A stretch of 64,000 bases of DNA from Corallium rubrum (taxonomy: Eukaryota; Cnidaria; Anthozoa; Scleralcyonacea; Coralliidae): NCBI GenBank assembly GCA_964035015.1, contig OZ035998.1, positions 35,291,628-35,355,627 of the forward strand, written 5' to 3'. Shown here in pieces: positions 1-9,900 of the stretch. Each line of letters begins with the position of its first letter. Within the stretch, counting starts at the first letter, position 1. Both the position numbers and the translations under genes were made by a program. The notes below the pieces were generated by a model. The model was not told the DNA's origin and did not search any database. It saw only the letters and a program-made list of their open reading frames with translations.

Positions 1-36
1 ACTGTATTTTCAATCACAAGACAGTGTAGTAAATCA

Positions 37-1020
37 TTAAAAAGTACAAAACGCGCATGCTGCATGCATTATCGTTTTAAATTTTAACTTTCCTTTGCAT
101 ATGGACCACGGGTCGGCAAGTTTATCCAGGTCAAGGCAGTCCAAAATGTCATTTGCACTGGATAAAATCATTAAGTCATCAAGACGATCTTCTTTCATTG
201 TCGATCTCAGATGGTTCTTTACCAGCCTTAACTTACTGAAGGAACGTTCATTGCTTGCGACGGATACTGGAATGGTCAACGCTAATTGGTAAGCTTTAGC
301 AAGGCTTGGGTGAAAACGTTGCTTCCCGAGGAGACACTTTGCTGCATCCCGTAAATTCTTTGCACCACTCTTTTCGATGTCATTCCCCATCATTTCGATG
401 TCTGCCAACAATGCATCGGGATCTTTCAAGTCATTGGGAAATATTTTCCCTTCTTCTAATAACTCGATGACCTCTCCTATCACGCCAGCTAGTTCACAGT
501 CTGCTTTGATAGCCGACGGATTTTGATGTCCACTCTCCGTCTGGCCCGTCTCACTAGAACTTCCACGATCACACGAGCTTTCGCTATCAGATGAACTATT
601 AAAAGTTTCCTCATAGCCTGGAGAAGTTTCCATGACAATTGTTTCTTCGAAATCGTCAATCTTTTTTCGCTTTTGTTGGCTATCGTTTGAACAGGTTTGT
701 GATGTATGCTCATCATCAGATTCATTAAAATGGCGTTTAATACTCGACGAACTGGGATGACGGACTGAAAAATCACTTTTCCTATCATCTGGTAATGTTG
801 TTTCAGGATCCTCAGGCTCGGGCAGTTCAGTTCTTAGTAATAATTCTGCATCGCCAGCATCGGATAGCTCATCAGCCTCGGTCTCAAATGGATTCTTTGA
901 CTTTGGCGCACCGTCTCCATGTTTTGAGGAATCTGAATTGGGCTGAATAACTGACAAATCACTTTTCCCATCATCTTGTAAAGCCATGTGGGGAAATCCC
1001 ACATTAATTAAATCAAACAT
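37..1020 (-). CDS. protein with C-terminal hAT-family dimerisation region
   Basis: An open frame of 327 codons. Residues about 222-295 read like the hAT transposase C-terminal dimerisation domain: a run with HPSLAKAY, then the signature SNERSFSKLRLVKNHLRS, then the DRLDDLMILS helix. In hAT transposases this end mediates multimerisation. Residues 1-200 are acidic and Ser-rich, with two imperfect copies of a DDGKSD/DDRKSD block (about 16 and 78) and a basic QKRKK patch at 115-119. No BED finger and no RNase H-like catalytic core are visible, so it is not a complete transposase. It could be the last exon(s) of a ZMYM1-like or domesticated hAT gene, a transposase with internal deletion, or a remnant. 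The start is the first Met after upstream stops; spliced upstream exons cannot be excluded. Confidence 0.6.
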   Translation of the reverse strand: MFDLINVGFPHMALQDDGKSDLSVIQPNSDSSKHGDGAPKSKNPFETEADELSDAGDAELLLRTELPEPEDPETTLPDDRKSDFSVRHPSSSSIKRHFNESDDEHTSQTCSNDSQQKRKKIDDFEETIVMETSPGYEETFNSSSDSESSCDRGSSSETGQTESGHQNPSAIKADCELAGVIGEVIELLEEGKIFPNDLKDPDALLADIEMMGNDIEKSGAKNLRDAAKCLLGKQRFHPSLAKAYQLALTIPVSVASNERSFSKLRLVKNHLRSTMKEDRLDDLMILSSANDILDCLDLDKLADPWSICKGKLKFKTIMHAACAFCTF

Positions 1021-1238
1021 TTTTACAACTGGGAAACTTTGAACTGTGCCTAAAAGTCATTTTTACCGACAACCAATTTTAATGTAGACGAACAGTTTAC
1101 CGATAGCCGACAGGTTTATTTATCACAAGGTTTTCAAACTTCCAGTTTAACCGATCGGTTTTACCGACGGCTCTAGTCAATACCGACCGACTCCGCGTTT
1201 TACCGACAAGTTCAGTAAAAAGTTCAGTAAAAAGTAAT
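1021..1238. other. ACCGA-rich flank next to the hAT-like gene
   Basis: About 200 bp directly upstream of the hAT-like reading frame contains at least seven scattered copies of short TTTACCGAC/ACCGATCGG-like words in both orientations (about 1064-1205). Clustered short subterminal motifs are typical transposase-binding sites at hAT ends. That reading is inferred from position only; no terminal inverted repeat was identified. Confidence 0.3.
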
Positions 1239-1513
1239 TATATTATATTATATTATATTATATTATATTATATTATATTATATTATATTATATTATATTA
1301 TATTATATTATATTATAATCATTATTTATGGTTATAGTTATTATTAGTTATTATTATATTATATTATATTATATTATATTATATTATATTATATTATATT
1401 ATATTATATTATATTATATTATATTATATTATATTATATTATATTATATTATATTATATTATATTATATTATATTATATTATATTATATTATATTACATT
1501 ATATTATATTATA
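1239..1513. repeat. (TATTA)n pentanucleotide microsatellite, two blocks
   Basis: Two nearly pure TATTA arrays (1239-1316 and 1352-1513) separated by a unique spacer, AATCATTATTTATGGTTATAG, whose sequence recurs right after the second array (about 1513-1545). Array plus spacer has thus been duplicated as a unit. Confidence 0.95.
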
Positions 1514-1539
1514 ATCATTATTTATGGTTATAGTTATTA

Positions 1540-3165
1540 TTATTGTATGTATTGACGGAATCAGCATGCGACTATACGTCAAAAATAAAATTAAAATAAT
1601 GCCCAAAAATAGTGCAGCAGTCCAATCAATGCAGTAATTTTGTTATGCATATTATAAATCTTGTAATTATAATTTTAGGTAAAGTTGGTAGCGCCGACGT
1701 ATTTGCCGTTTACGTGCGCTAGGCATTGTAAGGTATGTAAACTTTGATGTCCTCCGCCTATATAATATGCCAATTTTTAGCTCTGTATTATGCAAATAAC
1801 TTCGATTTATAAAATATTATAAAATATTTTATAAAATATTACTTGGAAGATTTATAAAATATTACTTGGTGAAATACCCGAGGGGAATATGTAAGAGTTG
1901 ATTACCTCCAACCTCGGCTTTTATCTTTTATCTAAGTAAGGCTGCATGTTTACTTACTTAATAGTTGAGGAAGTTTTCTTAAAAAAACCCCTTATCAATT
2001 ACTATTTTTCGCCTATTATTAGTGAAAATACAGTATGCTTACTCTAATTATTTTCTTTATGTTAGGAATGCAACTGACTAGCTCTTCATCAACTCTTCAT
2101 ATATAATCGTAATTAAGTAATCGGCCAAGTTATTATGTTTTAACACGTCGTTATATTACCAATCTCATTTGTTATATTGTTTGTGTTGTTAAATTCGAGA
2201 TTTGCGTGATTTGTTTACTGTTTACTGTTTAATATGACTTGTAGTTCATTTCCTGTTGGTGTGACTTGTTAAAAAAGCTTTTTGGTTGAGTTGTCCAACA
2301 AATCCAGCTGCTTATTTTAGCATTGTTATTCATTTAATAATTAAGTGTAGTTCATAAACGTCATATATACTATAATAATATAGTCCATGGTAAATAGCCC
2401 AATTGTTTGTGATGTGTTCGTACTTTGTATTAGCTTAGTATAAACTACTATTTCTCAGTTCTAACTATACTTGTAATTTTGAAGAGCAATTAAATTTAGA
2501 AAACAAACTTTAGTTGTGAAAATCGTTAATAACTAAAAAATTGGAGTGTCAAGTCAGTTTCGAATATAGATATAGAGGATATTACATGGTCGTGCGAAGA
2601 TATGGATTTTATCTTCGAGTGGTGAAAACAATATTATACGAATGAGCGTAGCGAATGAGTAAAATATCGTTTTTACTACGAGAAGATAAAATTCATATCT
2701 TCAAGCCAGCGTGTAATTTTCTTTTTATTATATAGATTCAATGCAAAAAGAGGTAAAATTCTTAATGACGTCATTGATATCTTCACTAGTGAGGATATGG
2801 CAAATACGACACTGCATATTTTCTAATAAAACACTCGCATCTATATAATAAATAAGTATATTTCACTGTATTTCCTGCAAATATGTCCCGGATGGGTGGT
2901 GAAAAAAACCCAAACAACATTGTGACACATTTTTAAATGTCCTTAATACCTAATAATAAAAAATATAACACTAATGTTGTTAGTCAGGATAGTAGAAATT
3001 ACGACCACAGCGAAAATTGTTGGGAAAGCGAGCGAGAATTAATGGGTCATCACCTAAGAGACTTCTGATTGGTTTAGATGACCTAACCCAACACCTTCCC
3101 CTAGCCCTAATCAGTAAGGAGCATGGGAACGAATTAATAATCGACAATGTGATTGGTTACTTATA
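1540..3165. repeat. dispersed repeat R1, most complete copy
   Basis: Non-coding AT-rich repeat. Its 1540-2010 part matches the reverse complement of 32070-32880, and its 2028-3160 part matches the reverse complement of about 26540-27335. It begins next to a TATTA/ATT microsatellite, as the 32-kb copy does. No open reading frame or terminal repeats were recognised; it may be a long non-autonomous DNA or rolling-circle element. Confidence 0.7.
2566..2850. mobile_element. palindromic MITE-like insertion inside R1
   Basis: Absent from the R1 copy at about 26.8 kb, where the flanks join directly, so this is an insertion of about 285 bp. Its core is a foldback: the GAAGATATGGATTTTATCTTC arm near 2596 pairs with a matching arm near 2680-2700. 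ATATAGAT-like words lie at both ends. Confidence 0.55.
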
Positions 3166-3872
3166 GCCAATTAGAAAACTCGTTCATATTAGGTAGGTCT
3201 TTACTCTGCAAGTCAGAGCCCCTTTCCGTCGACCTGGGCTCTGCCAACAAACTCCATGCATCTTCGCTGCAAGTTTGGGGTGAGTCGGTCAGGTTTTGAA
3301 CTTGTCAAACAAGTTTTAGATTGAGCACTCGCAAGCAGGAAAATAGCAAGTAACGCGTTAGAGCCTGGGCCCAAAATAGTATCTTGGCAACCGTTCACGC
3401 ATTCTCAAACAGAAATACCGAGCCAACAACTCTCTCCTGAAGCCTGCGTGTGCCTATATGCGATAGGAAGTACTCAGAGCCTGCGATCCTTTTGGGCAGT
3501 ACCAAGGCGGAGGTTCTGGGGAACTCCGATGAAACTTGTCATCTGGTTGGTTAGTAAAATTTCAAATAATGTGCACGTTCCTAACTTGTTTAATCGATTT
3601 CTCGACGTTCTGTAACACATAATTATACACGACAGATCCAAAATACAATTGAACACATATAATTAAAAACAGCAAAAATCCCGACAATTTACAAGTTAAA
3701 ACTATTATTATTTCGCTTCGTCGCCAAACAAACATCTATCGTCTGACGCTTCGCATAATTCTTCGCAGTTTCGTTTCAAAACTTTAAAATTATATTAAAC
3801 AAGACACCTGGGTCAGGTGTTCACTCGGGCTACTGGAAAGTGCAGAGGTCTCTATAACGTATGAGCAACGGG

Positions 3873-4190
3873 TGGCGTGTGCTGTTAGGGCGCTGCTTCT
3901 CACCAATAGTTAAGCCTGGTCGGACGGGGTTAGTACTTGGATGGGTTACCGTTTGGGAATAACCCCGTCCTCCGGCAGCTTGGAACTTATGTGAGTAGAG
4001 TTTAGTTGGTCTCTCCTGTGCTCCGAGGGTTTTTAGCCGGGTTCTTCGGTTTTCCTCCCTCCGTAAAATCAACACCTAGGTCTTAGTTGTCTACACATAG
4101 GAGTTTGGTGTCAATTGGGACGAAAGTTCTGTTCCTCTCTCCTGCCACGCATTAAGTGGCAAATTTAATAAATCCAAAAAAAAATCCAAG
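3873..4190 (+). mobile_element. 5S rRNA-derived SINE (SINE3-like)
   Basis: The head at 3910-3980 matches the 3' half of metazoan 5S rRNA, including TTAGTACTTGGATGGG and TTTGGGAATA, which hold the internal pol III control region. The 5' half of the 5S head is diverged. A non-5S body follows and the element ends in an A-rich tail (AATAAATCC then A9) near 4185. The Helentron copy H2 lacks this block: there the flanking sequence runs straight through at about 33060. It is therefore an insertion into H1. Exact target duplication not resolved. Confidence 0.65.
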
Positions 4191-4412
4191 TGAGAGTGGG
4201 CCGAGGAAGATCAGATTGAAGGCTGAATGTGGTGCAGGACTATCCAGTGGCTAGAATTCAGGATGATCCTGATGCCTTCAGGGTCTGAGAGGTGGAACTT
4301 TCTCCCGGGGGCTGTGGTTAGATTTATGGTTACCGGGGGGTTGTCATTAGGTTTAGGGTCTGGTTTAGAGGGGGGGGGGGGGGTCACGGTTGGGTTTCAT
4401 TTTCTTTAATAT

Positions 4413-5158
4413 TAATTATTATTATACGACGGCAGCGCTGAGAGGTCCGAATACGGAAATCCTGTAATTTGATTGGTTCATCAGCGGTCGGATATTTCCC
4501 GTATCCGCCCGCTCAGAGCGGAAGCTGCCGTTCGGGACCGTAAGTTAATTTTATAAACAAAATGGCAGTCATGTGAGTATATCGGCAACAAGATGGATTA
4601 TAATTTTAGAACTACTCATTGTTGAAATATATCGTGCAGGTATGTTGTTAGAAATTTTATAAGCTTTCATTTGATGTATAGTTCGAGTTTCCACGTTTTG
4701 TGAACGTTTTTAAAATGTCCAAAACGTTCGTAACATTGTTCGTAAAAATATAACATTTACTTCTCACAAGTATTAGAATTTCAGATGATTTTTTATTCAA
4801 CTACTTAACGTACGATCTTGAGCAATATGTCAAACAAAAGCAATTGAAAAATACTAGTTGGAGTAGAAAGTTCAGGATTCTAACTCAACGGAAAGTACTT
4901 TAAAAATGGGAAAATGTCTGCCATTTTCGTTTAGTTCGCAAGAAAGATAGATCGAGTTTTCACAGAACGTTCGTAACATTTATGGCCATATAATAAACTA
5001 CTTATTGACCTCGCTTGTTCGGTCTGTACTAGTGAAATATCGGACCTCTGTTTTTTGCACAGACCTCAACTCGCTGCGCTCGTCTCGGTCCGTACTAAAA
5101 AAAACATCGGTCCGATATTTCACTAGCTAGTACAGCCTTACGCTCGGTCAATAAGTAG
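4413..5158. mobile_element. 746-bp insertion in H1 with 7-bp TTAATAT duplication
   Basis: Flanked by TTAATAT on both sides (4406-4412 and 5159-5165). H2 shows the uninterrupted sequence near 33360. The right 165 bp (4996-5160) is a foldback with arms starting AACTACTTATTGACC. A second copy lies inverted at 63036-63600, and relatives occur near 14130-14400 and 25840-26000. No coding sequence. Confidence 0.6.
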
Positions 5159-6195
5159 TTAATATCTGGAATTCTGGACCATTTCATAATTCAGGATAAT
5201 CATGTAAACAAATACAATAGGTATAAGTGATTAAAGTCAGTAGCAGTAAGGTTTAGAAGAGAGTACGTTACAGGTCGGGATGAAGAACATTTTAAACATG
5301 GATTTCCAAAAAAAAGTTATTGACATCGTAAGCATTAACTAATAATTACAGCATTAATGTAGTGATTAGAAAGTTGAGTTTTAAACTGATTAACTGAAGT
5401 AGAATCTGGTATTGAGCAAGGTAGACTACTCCAAAGTTTAAATACTGTATACAGTTCAAGTATTAACTAGCTTAAGAAGTTTAGTACAGCACTTAGAAAC
5501 TTAGAAACTAGTACATCTAGTTCTGAACTGTTTCTTAAGATTCTGACTGAATTATTGAGTTGCACAAAAGTTGTCGTTGTCGGTTGCCACTTGGATGCAA
5601 CAGCTTCGGCTAGCTTTGCCTTTGATGAAATTGTTGGTAGGATTTCCAAGTAAATTGCTTATATGGTTGATCAGTGACGTGCTTGATACAAAGTTCCACA
5701 GAATAGGAACTAAAAGGAACATGCTGTCGATGAATTTTCGAAGTGACCGAACACTCGAAGTGTAGGCTCCATATATGGGAGGTATTGCGCAATTTTGCAG
5801 TTTTGTGTGGCGAAAAAAATAACAGAGCCGAAACCTAGACTCGGCTACCACAGGTAGCCCGAGTAATTAGAGAATACGAGGTCGATGTAGTTTAGCCAAA
5901 ATTCCAGGCAGAAATTACACTGCCGAGTGCCGACGGCGACGCGGACATATAAAACACTCTCGTCAAATCATCCGGTTGACGATTTAGAGAAAAGCTAAGA
6001 AAGACCATCTGTATCGCAACGCTTTGTCAAGAGCTTTGAAAAACATACTGGGCCATTCTTTATCAGTAAACAAATATTTATTTATTCAGTATTATTTTTT
6101 TTTGGTCTTCGAACAAGCTAAAGATTGTCGATGACTGTTCAAATTATAAGGAACTGGGAACCAGAGGACTGGGAACAAATTGAAAAACCCAGTTT

Positions 6196-6335
6196 TGGGG
6201 AACACCGCTGCCAAACTTTGGCGCATGCACGAATTTGCTAGAGTAAACATTGCAAGAGAAGTAGGATCTAGCCGCGGCAACAACAACCAATCAGCAAAGA
6301 CTAAGTAAGCTAAGACTCGACTATTCATTTGTGTT
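6196..6335. repeat. short dispersed repeat (also at 21.9 kb)
   Basis: The segment starting AACACCGCTGCCAAAC and ending near CGACTATTCATTTGTG recurs at about 21873-22012. An inverted partial copy (GTTTGGCAGCGGTGTT) lies at about 22620-22640. Non-coding; family unknown. Confidence 0.55.
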
Positions 6336-6669
6336 TTGCAAAAAGACTAAAGAAAATTACGAAGGGGTCATTTCAGAATAAGTATAGCCGGTTATTTTGA
6401 AGGACGAAGCCCTATGAGAATAAACTGTTTACATTTCCCTGAGGGGCCTCAAAATAACGTACTTAATTTTCACATGGACGAGGTTGACTCACTGGAGCCA
6501 CAATATAGAAAAGGACTATTAGAGGGGAATATTAATCTATTATTTTGCCGGGGTATTGAATATATTCCCCGAAAAGAACACCGAAAGGAAACCGAGGCAT
6601 GTGAAAATTAACGTACTTTAATAGAAAAGAAGTATTGAGGGGAATATTAGAGGGGAATATTAATCTATT
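6336..6669. other. non-coding flank of the BEL/Pao insertion
   Basis: AT-rich DNA with repeated GGGGAATATTA words. Its GGAAACCGAGGCATGTGA segment (6588-6605) recurs on the other side of the retrotransposon at about 12552-12570, so the insertion lies in locally repeated sequence. No gene seen. Confidence 0.5.
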
Positions 6670-6893
6670 TGACCCGAAAATTCTTGTTCTCGGGTCACAA
6701 ATAGATATTGGTTTCACAGTTTCGTTTCACGCTTCACAAACTCTACGCTTTTATTATAATTTAAGGACTCTCTCCCTGTCACAAAGCTCACAATGATGTC
6801 AACGCGCCATTTCTCACATGTTACCGAACTCGTCATCGGTCCACGTGATACAATTCTTATGGGGGGAGGGGTGGGACATCAAACTTCGCCTCA
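6670..6893 (-). repeat. 3' LTR of the BEL/Pao element
   Basis: 224 bp, identical by eye to 12261-12484. On the sense strand it starts TGAGGCGAAGTTTGATGTCC and ends GGGTCA. An inverted GACCCGA/TCGGGTC pair lies at its 3' edge. Confidence 0.95.
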
Positions 6894-6902
6894 CCCTCCC
6901 CT
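6894..6902 (-). other. polypurine tract
   Basis: On the sense strand AGGGGAGGG directly abuts the TGA start of the 3' LTR, the expected place for plus-strand DNA priming. Confidence 0.8.
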
Positions 6903-6952
6903 AACAAATTTAAATGTTAAATTTTTACACAAAAACAACAAACTTAAACTCA

Positions 6953-9900
6953 TCAGTCATTGTCTTGCAAACATAGTTTAATTTTTTCTTCAGCATCCTT
7001 CGCAGCTTGTCTTCTCTTTCGTTCCGGTGGGGCATCGACTTCGGTTTCTGTACTTGCGTTGTGTAAGTTCTCTTTCAATGCACTCCTGATCTCTAAGGGA
7101 CACACCAGTTGGATCGGACGTTCTATGTAGTTTCCCTTGTGCAGCAGGATTAATCCTCTAGTGACTCCATCCCTTCCGATGACATATCTAATTACTTTGC
7201 CTTTCATCCACTTCCCTCGATTCTTTTCTTCTCCAACGATTAAAACGACTTCACCAAGTTGGGGTACTTCGGACTGACCTTTGTTTATCCTGTGCGACTC
7301 CATCAAACCATGTACATACTCTGTTCGCCATCTGGACCATGCATGTTGTCTTGCAAGTTCCAGTCGCCTTTGCAGTCGGCTTGTTTCCTCTTCGACTTCG
7401 TCGGGTTCTTCAATCGTGTGAGCATTTTGGCCCCAGAGGATAATGTTTGGTGTCAAGGTCTGCTCTTCTCCATGTTCGCTTTCAACATAAGTCAGTGGAC
7501 GATTATTCAGGTGTCGTTCGATGTCCATGACGACTGTTTCAAGTTGGCCAAACGTCAGGTGTGTTTTCCCAAGGGTCTTGTAAAGGGTTTTCTTGATCTC
7601 CTTGATTAAACGTTCGTACATTCCTCCCCACCATGGGGACTTTGCCAAATTGAATGTCCAGTGAATCTCTTGAGCCGCCAGGTAGTTGTGCAGACGCTCG
7701 CTTCTTCTTATTGTTTTTATCCATTTCGCCGTTGTCTTGAATACAGCCGCGTTGTCAGATATTATACGCCGTGGTCTGGTCTTCCTGGTGATGAACGAAT
7801 TTAGTTTTCCTTGGAACTCTTCTGCCATTTGTGAATGTGTCAGCTCGAGGTGGACAGCTCTAGATGTCGCACACGTGAAAATCAATACGTAGCATTTCCC
7901 TTCTTCTTTCTTCTTGATTTTATGCACTAGAGGACCTGCAAAATCCACTCCAGTAACTTCAAAAGGTCTTCCTGCTTTGGTTCTAAATTCAGGTAGCTGC
8001 GAAGTTGCAGGGGGTCCATACGGCCTTGTTGAGTAGATCTTGCAGACATTACATTTCTTTATGACATTCTTCACTTTTGTTCTCAGTTGTGGCACCCACC
8101 AGTTCTCTCGTAGTGACGCCATTGTATTGGCTACCCCCAGATGCATAATCTTCTGATGTGTGTGTGTTATGAGTTTCTTGACGAACGGTCCTTCGTTCAG
8201 GTAGGTTGGCTGATACCCAGCAATTCTTCCCTTGCATTTTAGGGTGTCCGTAGCTTCGTCTCTAATTAGTTGCCAACCTGGGGTCTCCAAATTCTCTGGA
8301 ATCTTGCTCTGAACTCTTCTTACCCAGTAATTCTTCGCACTTTCAATTTCACCAGTATCGATTGGTCCCTTCTTTCTCTTCAGCGTCCGCTTCTTCGCCC
8401 GGCTGTTATTGACGAATCTCAAAACCCATGCTGTCACTCGAAGGGTTCTCCAATATGAATTTCTGTCTAACAACAAGTCCCATTCGTCTGGTGCGTTCTC
8501 TATTGCGCAGTGAACGGTTTCTTTCAAGGGGTTGCTTTCTTGAGAGACATCGTTGGTACTCTTGAGCTTCGGTTGTTCTGGCCATTGTTCTTTGTCTAAT
8601 AGCCACTCAGGACCAGTAAACCAATCTCCGCTTACCATTCGGTTGATACTGGCGCCTCTACTGCCCAGATCTGCTACGTTTTCTTTGGTTGGGCAATACT
8701 TCCACTCAATACCAATCTCTGTGGTGATGGATGCTATTTTCCTGACTCTGTTTGCCACAAATATCTTCCATGATCTGCCCGGATTCGATATCCAGAATAG
8801 TGCGACCAAGCTGTCCATCCATGTGGTTACTGAAACAATGGGCCATCTCTTCAACGCCGAGCATAGATTCTTTGCCATATTTGCCGCCATTTGACCACCG
8901 ACCAACTCTAATCTTGGGATTGATGTATTTCTCTTTGAGATTCTGGATTTGGAAGCCAGTAAACCTTTCACCGTCCCTGTAGCGTGCTCGATTACCGCAA
9001 TTGTTATGCAAGAGCAAGCCAGATTGCTGGCATCTGCAAAAATGTGGAGATGAACAGCCTTGATCCTCTGGAGATTTTTCGCTACACTTCTTGGCACTTT
9101 TACATTTCTTAATTGTCTCATCCACCTGACCCAATCCTGTTTTAAAGGCTTCGATACTTCAGTGTTCCAACTCTTCTCCTCGTCGCAGGCTTCTCGGAAG
9201 ATCCTCTTTCCTTCGACCACGGTTGGTGAAATTATCCCAAGCGGGTCGTAAATCTTTCCCAGATGGCTCATGATGGATCTCTTTGTGACTGGAATATCTT
9301 CAGGATAGGCTGGTACTTCAAGCGACAGTTCATCTTCTTTTTTGTCCCATGTTAATCCAAGGATTCTTGATGGGTTAGGCATTCCTTCGCTCTCCAAGGC
9401 TTCAACATTAGATTCCCACTTATGTAACGGAAACATTCCACTCTCCAGGACTTCTGTTGCTTCCTGCTTGAATTTCTTTAGTTCCAAGACATCACTCCCC
9501 GTCTGCATCACGTTGTCCACGTATGTGTTTTCTTTCAAGGCTTGGACGGTGTTTTGCATTTCCACTGGTTGCTGGTCTAGATGATGCTGTATTGTTGCTC
9601 CCAACATGAACGGACTTGCTTCTGCTCCAAATGGAACTCTAGTGAACCGTAGATGTTCCTCCTTCCCATCAATGTTGAACAGGAATCGAAAAGCGTCACG
9701 GTCTCCTTCCTTGATTCCAACTTGTAAAAATGCCTTCTGTATATCAGCTACAATCAGGCGAGGGGACATTCTTGCTCTGACCATAATGTCCCATAAAAGC
9801 GGTTGAAGTGGAGGACCAGTAAACATGCATTCATTCACACTGTTGGCAAGAGGGTTTGGTTTCGCACTCGCATCGAAGACCATTCTTACTTTAGTGGTTG

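Larger units (their letters stand above)
3798..5867 (-). mobile_element. Helentron-like non-autonomous element H1
   Basis: Sense is the minus strand. The 5' end (5867 downward) reads ATTACTCGGGCTACC, a short loop, then GGTAGCCGAGT, followed by a second small hairpin ending in GGCTCTGTT. The 3' end (about 3798-3838) carries the inverse GTAGCCCGAGT, then a terminal stem-loop (ACACCTG/CAGGTGT, 3804-3820) and TCTTGTT. Asymmetric inverted repeats plus a 3' terminal hairpin and no real target duplication are features of Helentron/Helitron2-type rolling-circle elements. The paralogous empty site at about 31079-31083 confirms the boundaries. It has no Rep/helicase gene and is swollen by two later insertions (3873-4190 and 4413-5158). 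Confidence 0.65.
3473..6195. mobile_element. MULE-like element, older copy split by insertion
   Basis: Flanks 3473-3797 and 5868-6195 are together collinear with the intact 777-bp element at 30707-31483. The left terminal inverted repeat starts with CAGAGCCTGCGATCCTTTTG at about 3477. The interior is split by the Helentron-like element H1, and the right terminus is lost near 6195 where another repeat begins. No coding capacity is seen. Confidence 0.7.

Noticed and set aside
3890..3980. 5S rRNA gene
   Set aside because: Only the 3' half matches 5S rRNA, and it is embedded in a SINE-like body with an A-rich tail.
5806..5867. LINE 3' untranslated tails sharing a hairpin
   Set aside because: The ATTACTCGGGCTACC motif at first looked like a LINE tail because it follows the LINE remnant at 43.8 kb. 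Pairing with the GTAGCCCGAGT hairpin ends and the empty site at 31.08 kb show it is the 5' end of Helentron-like elements.
6793..6981. Short frame repeated at 12384
   Set aside because: It is the LTR sequence present twice, not a gene.
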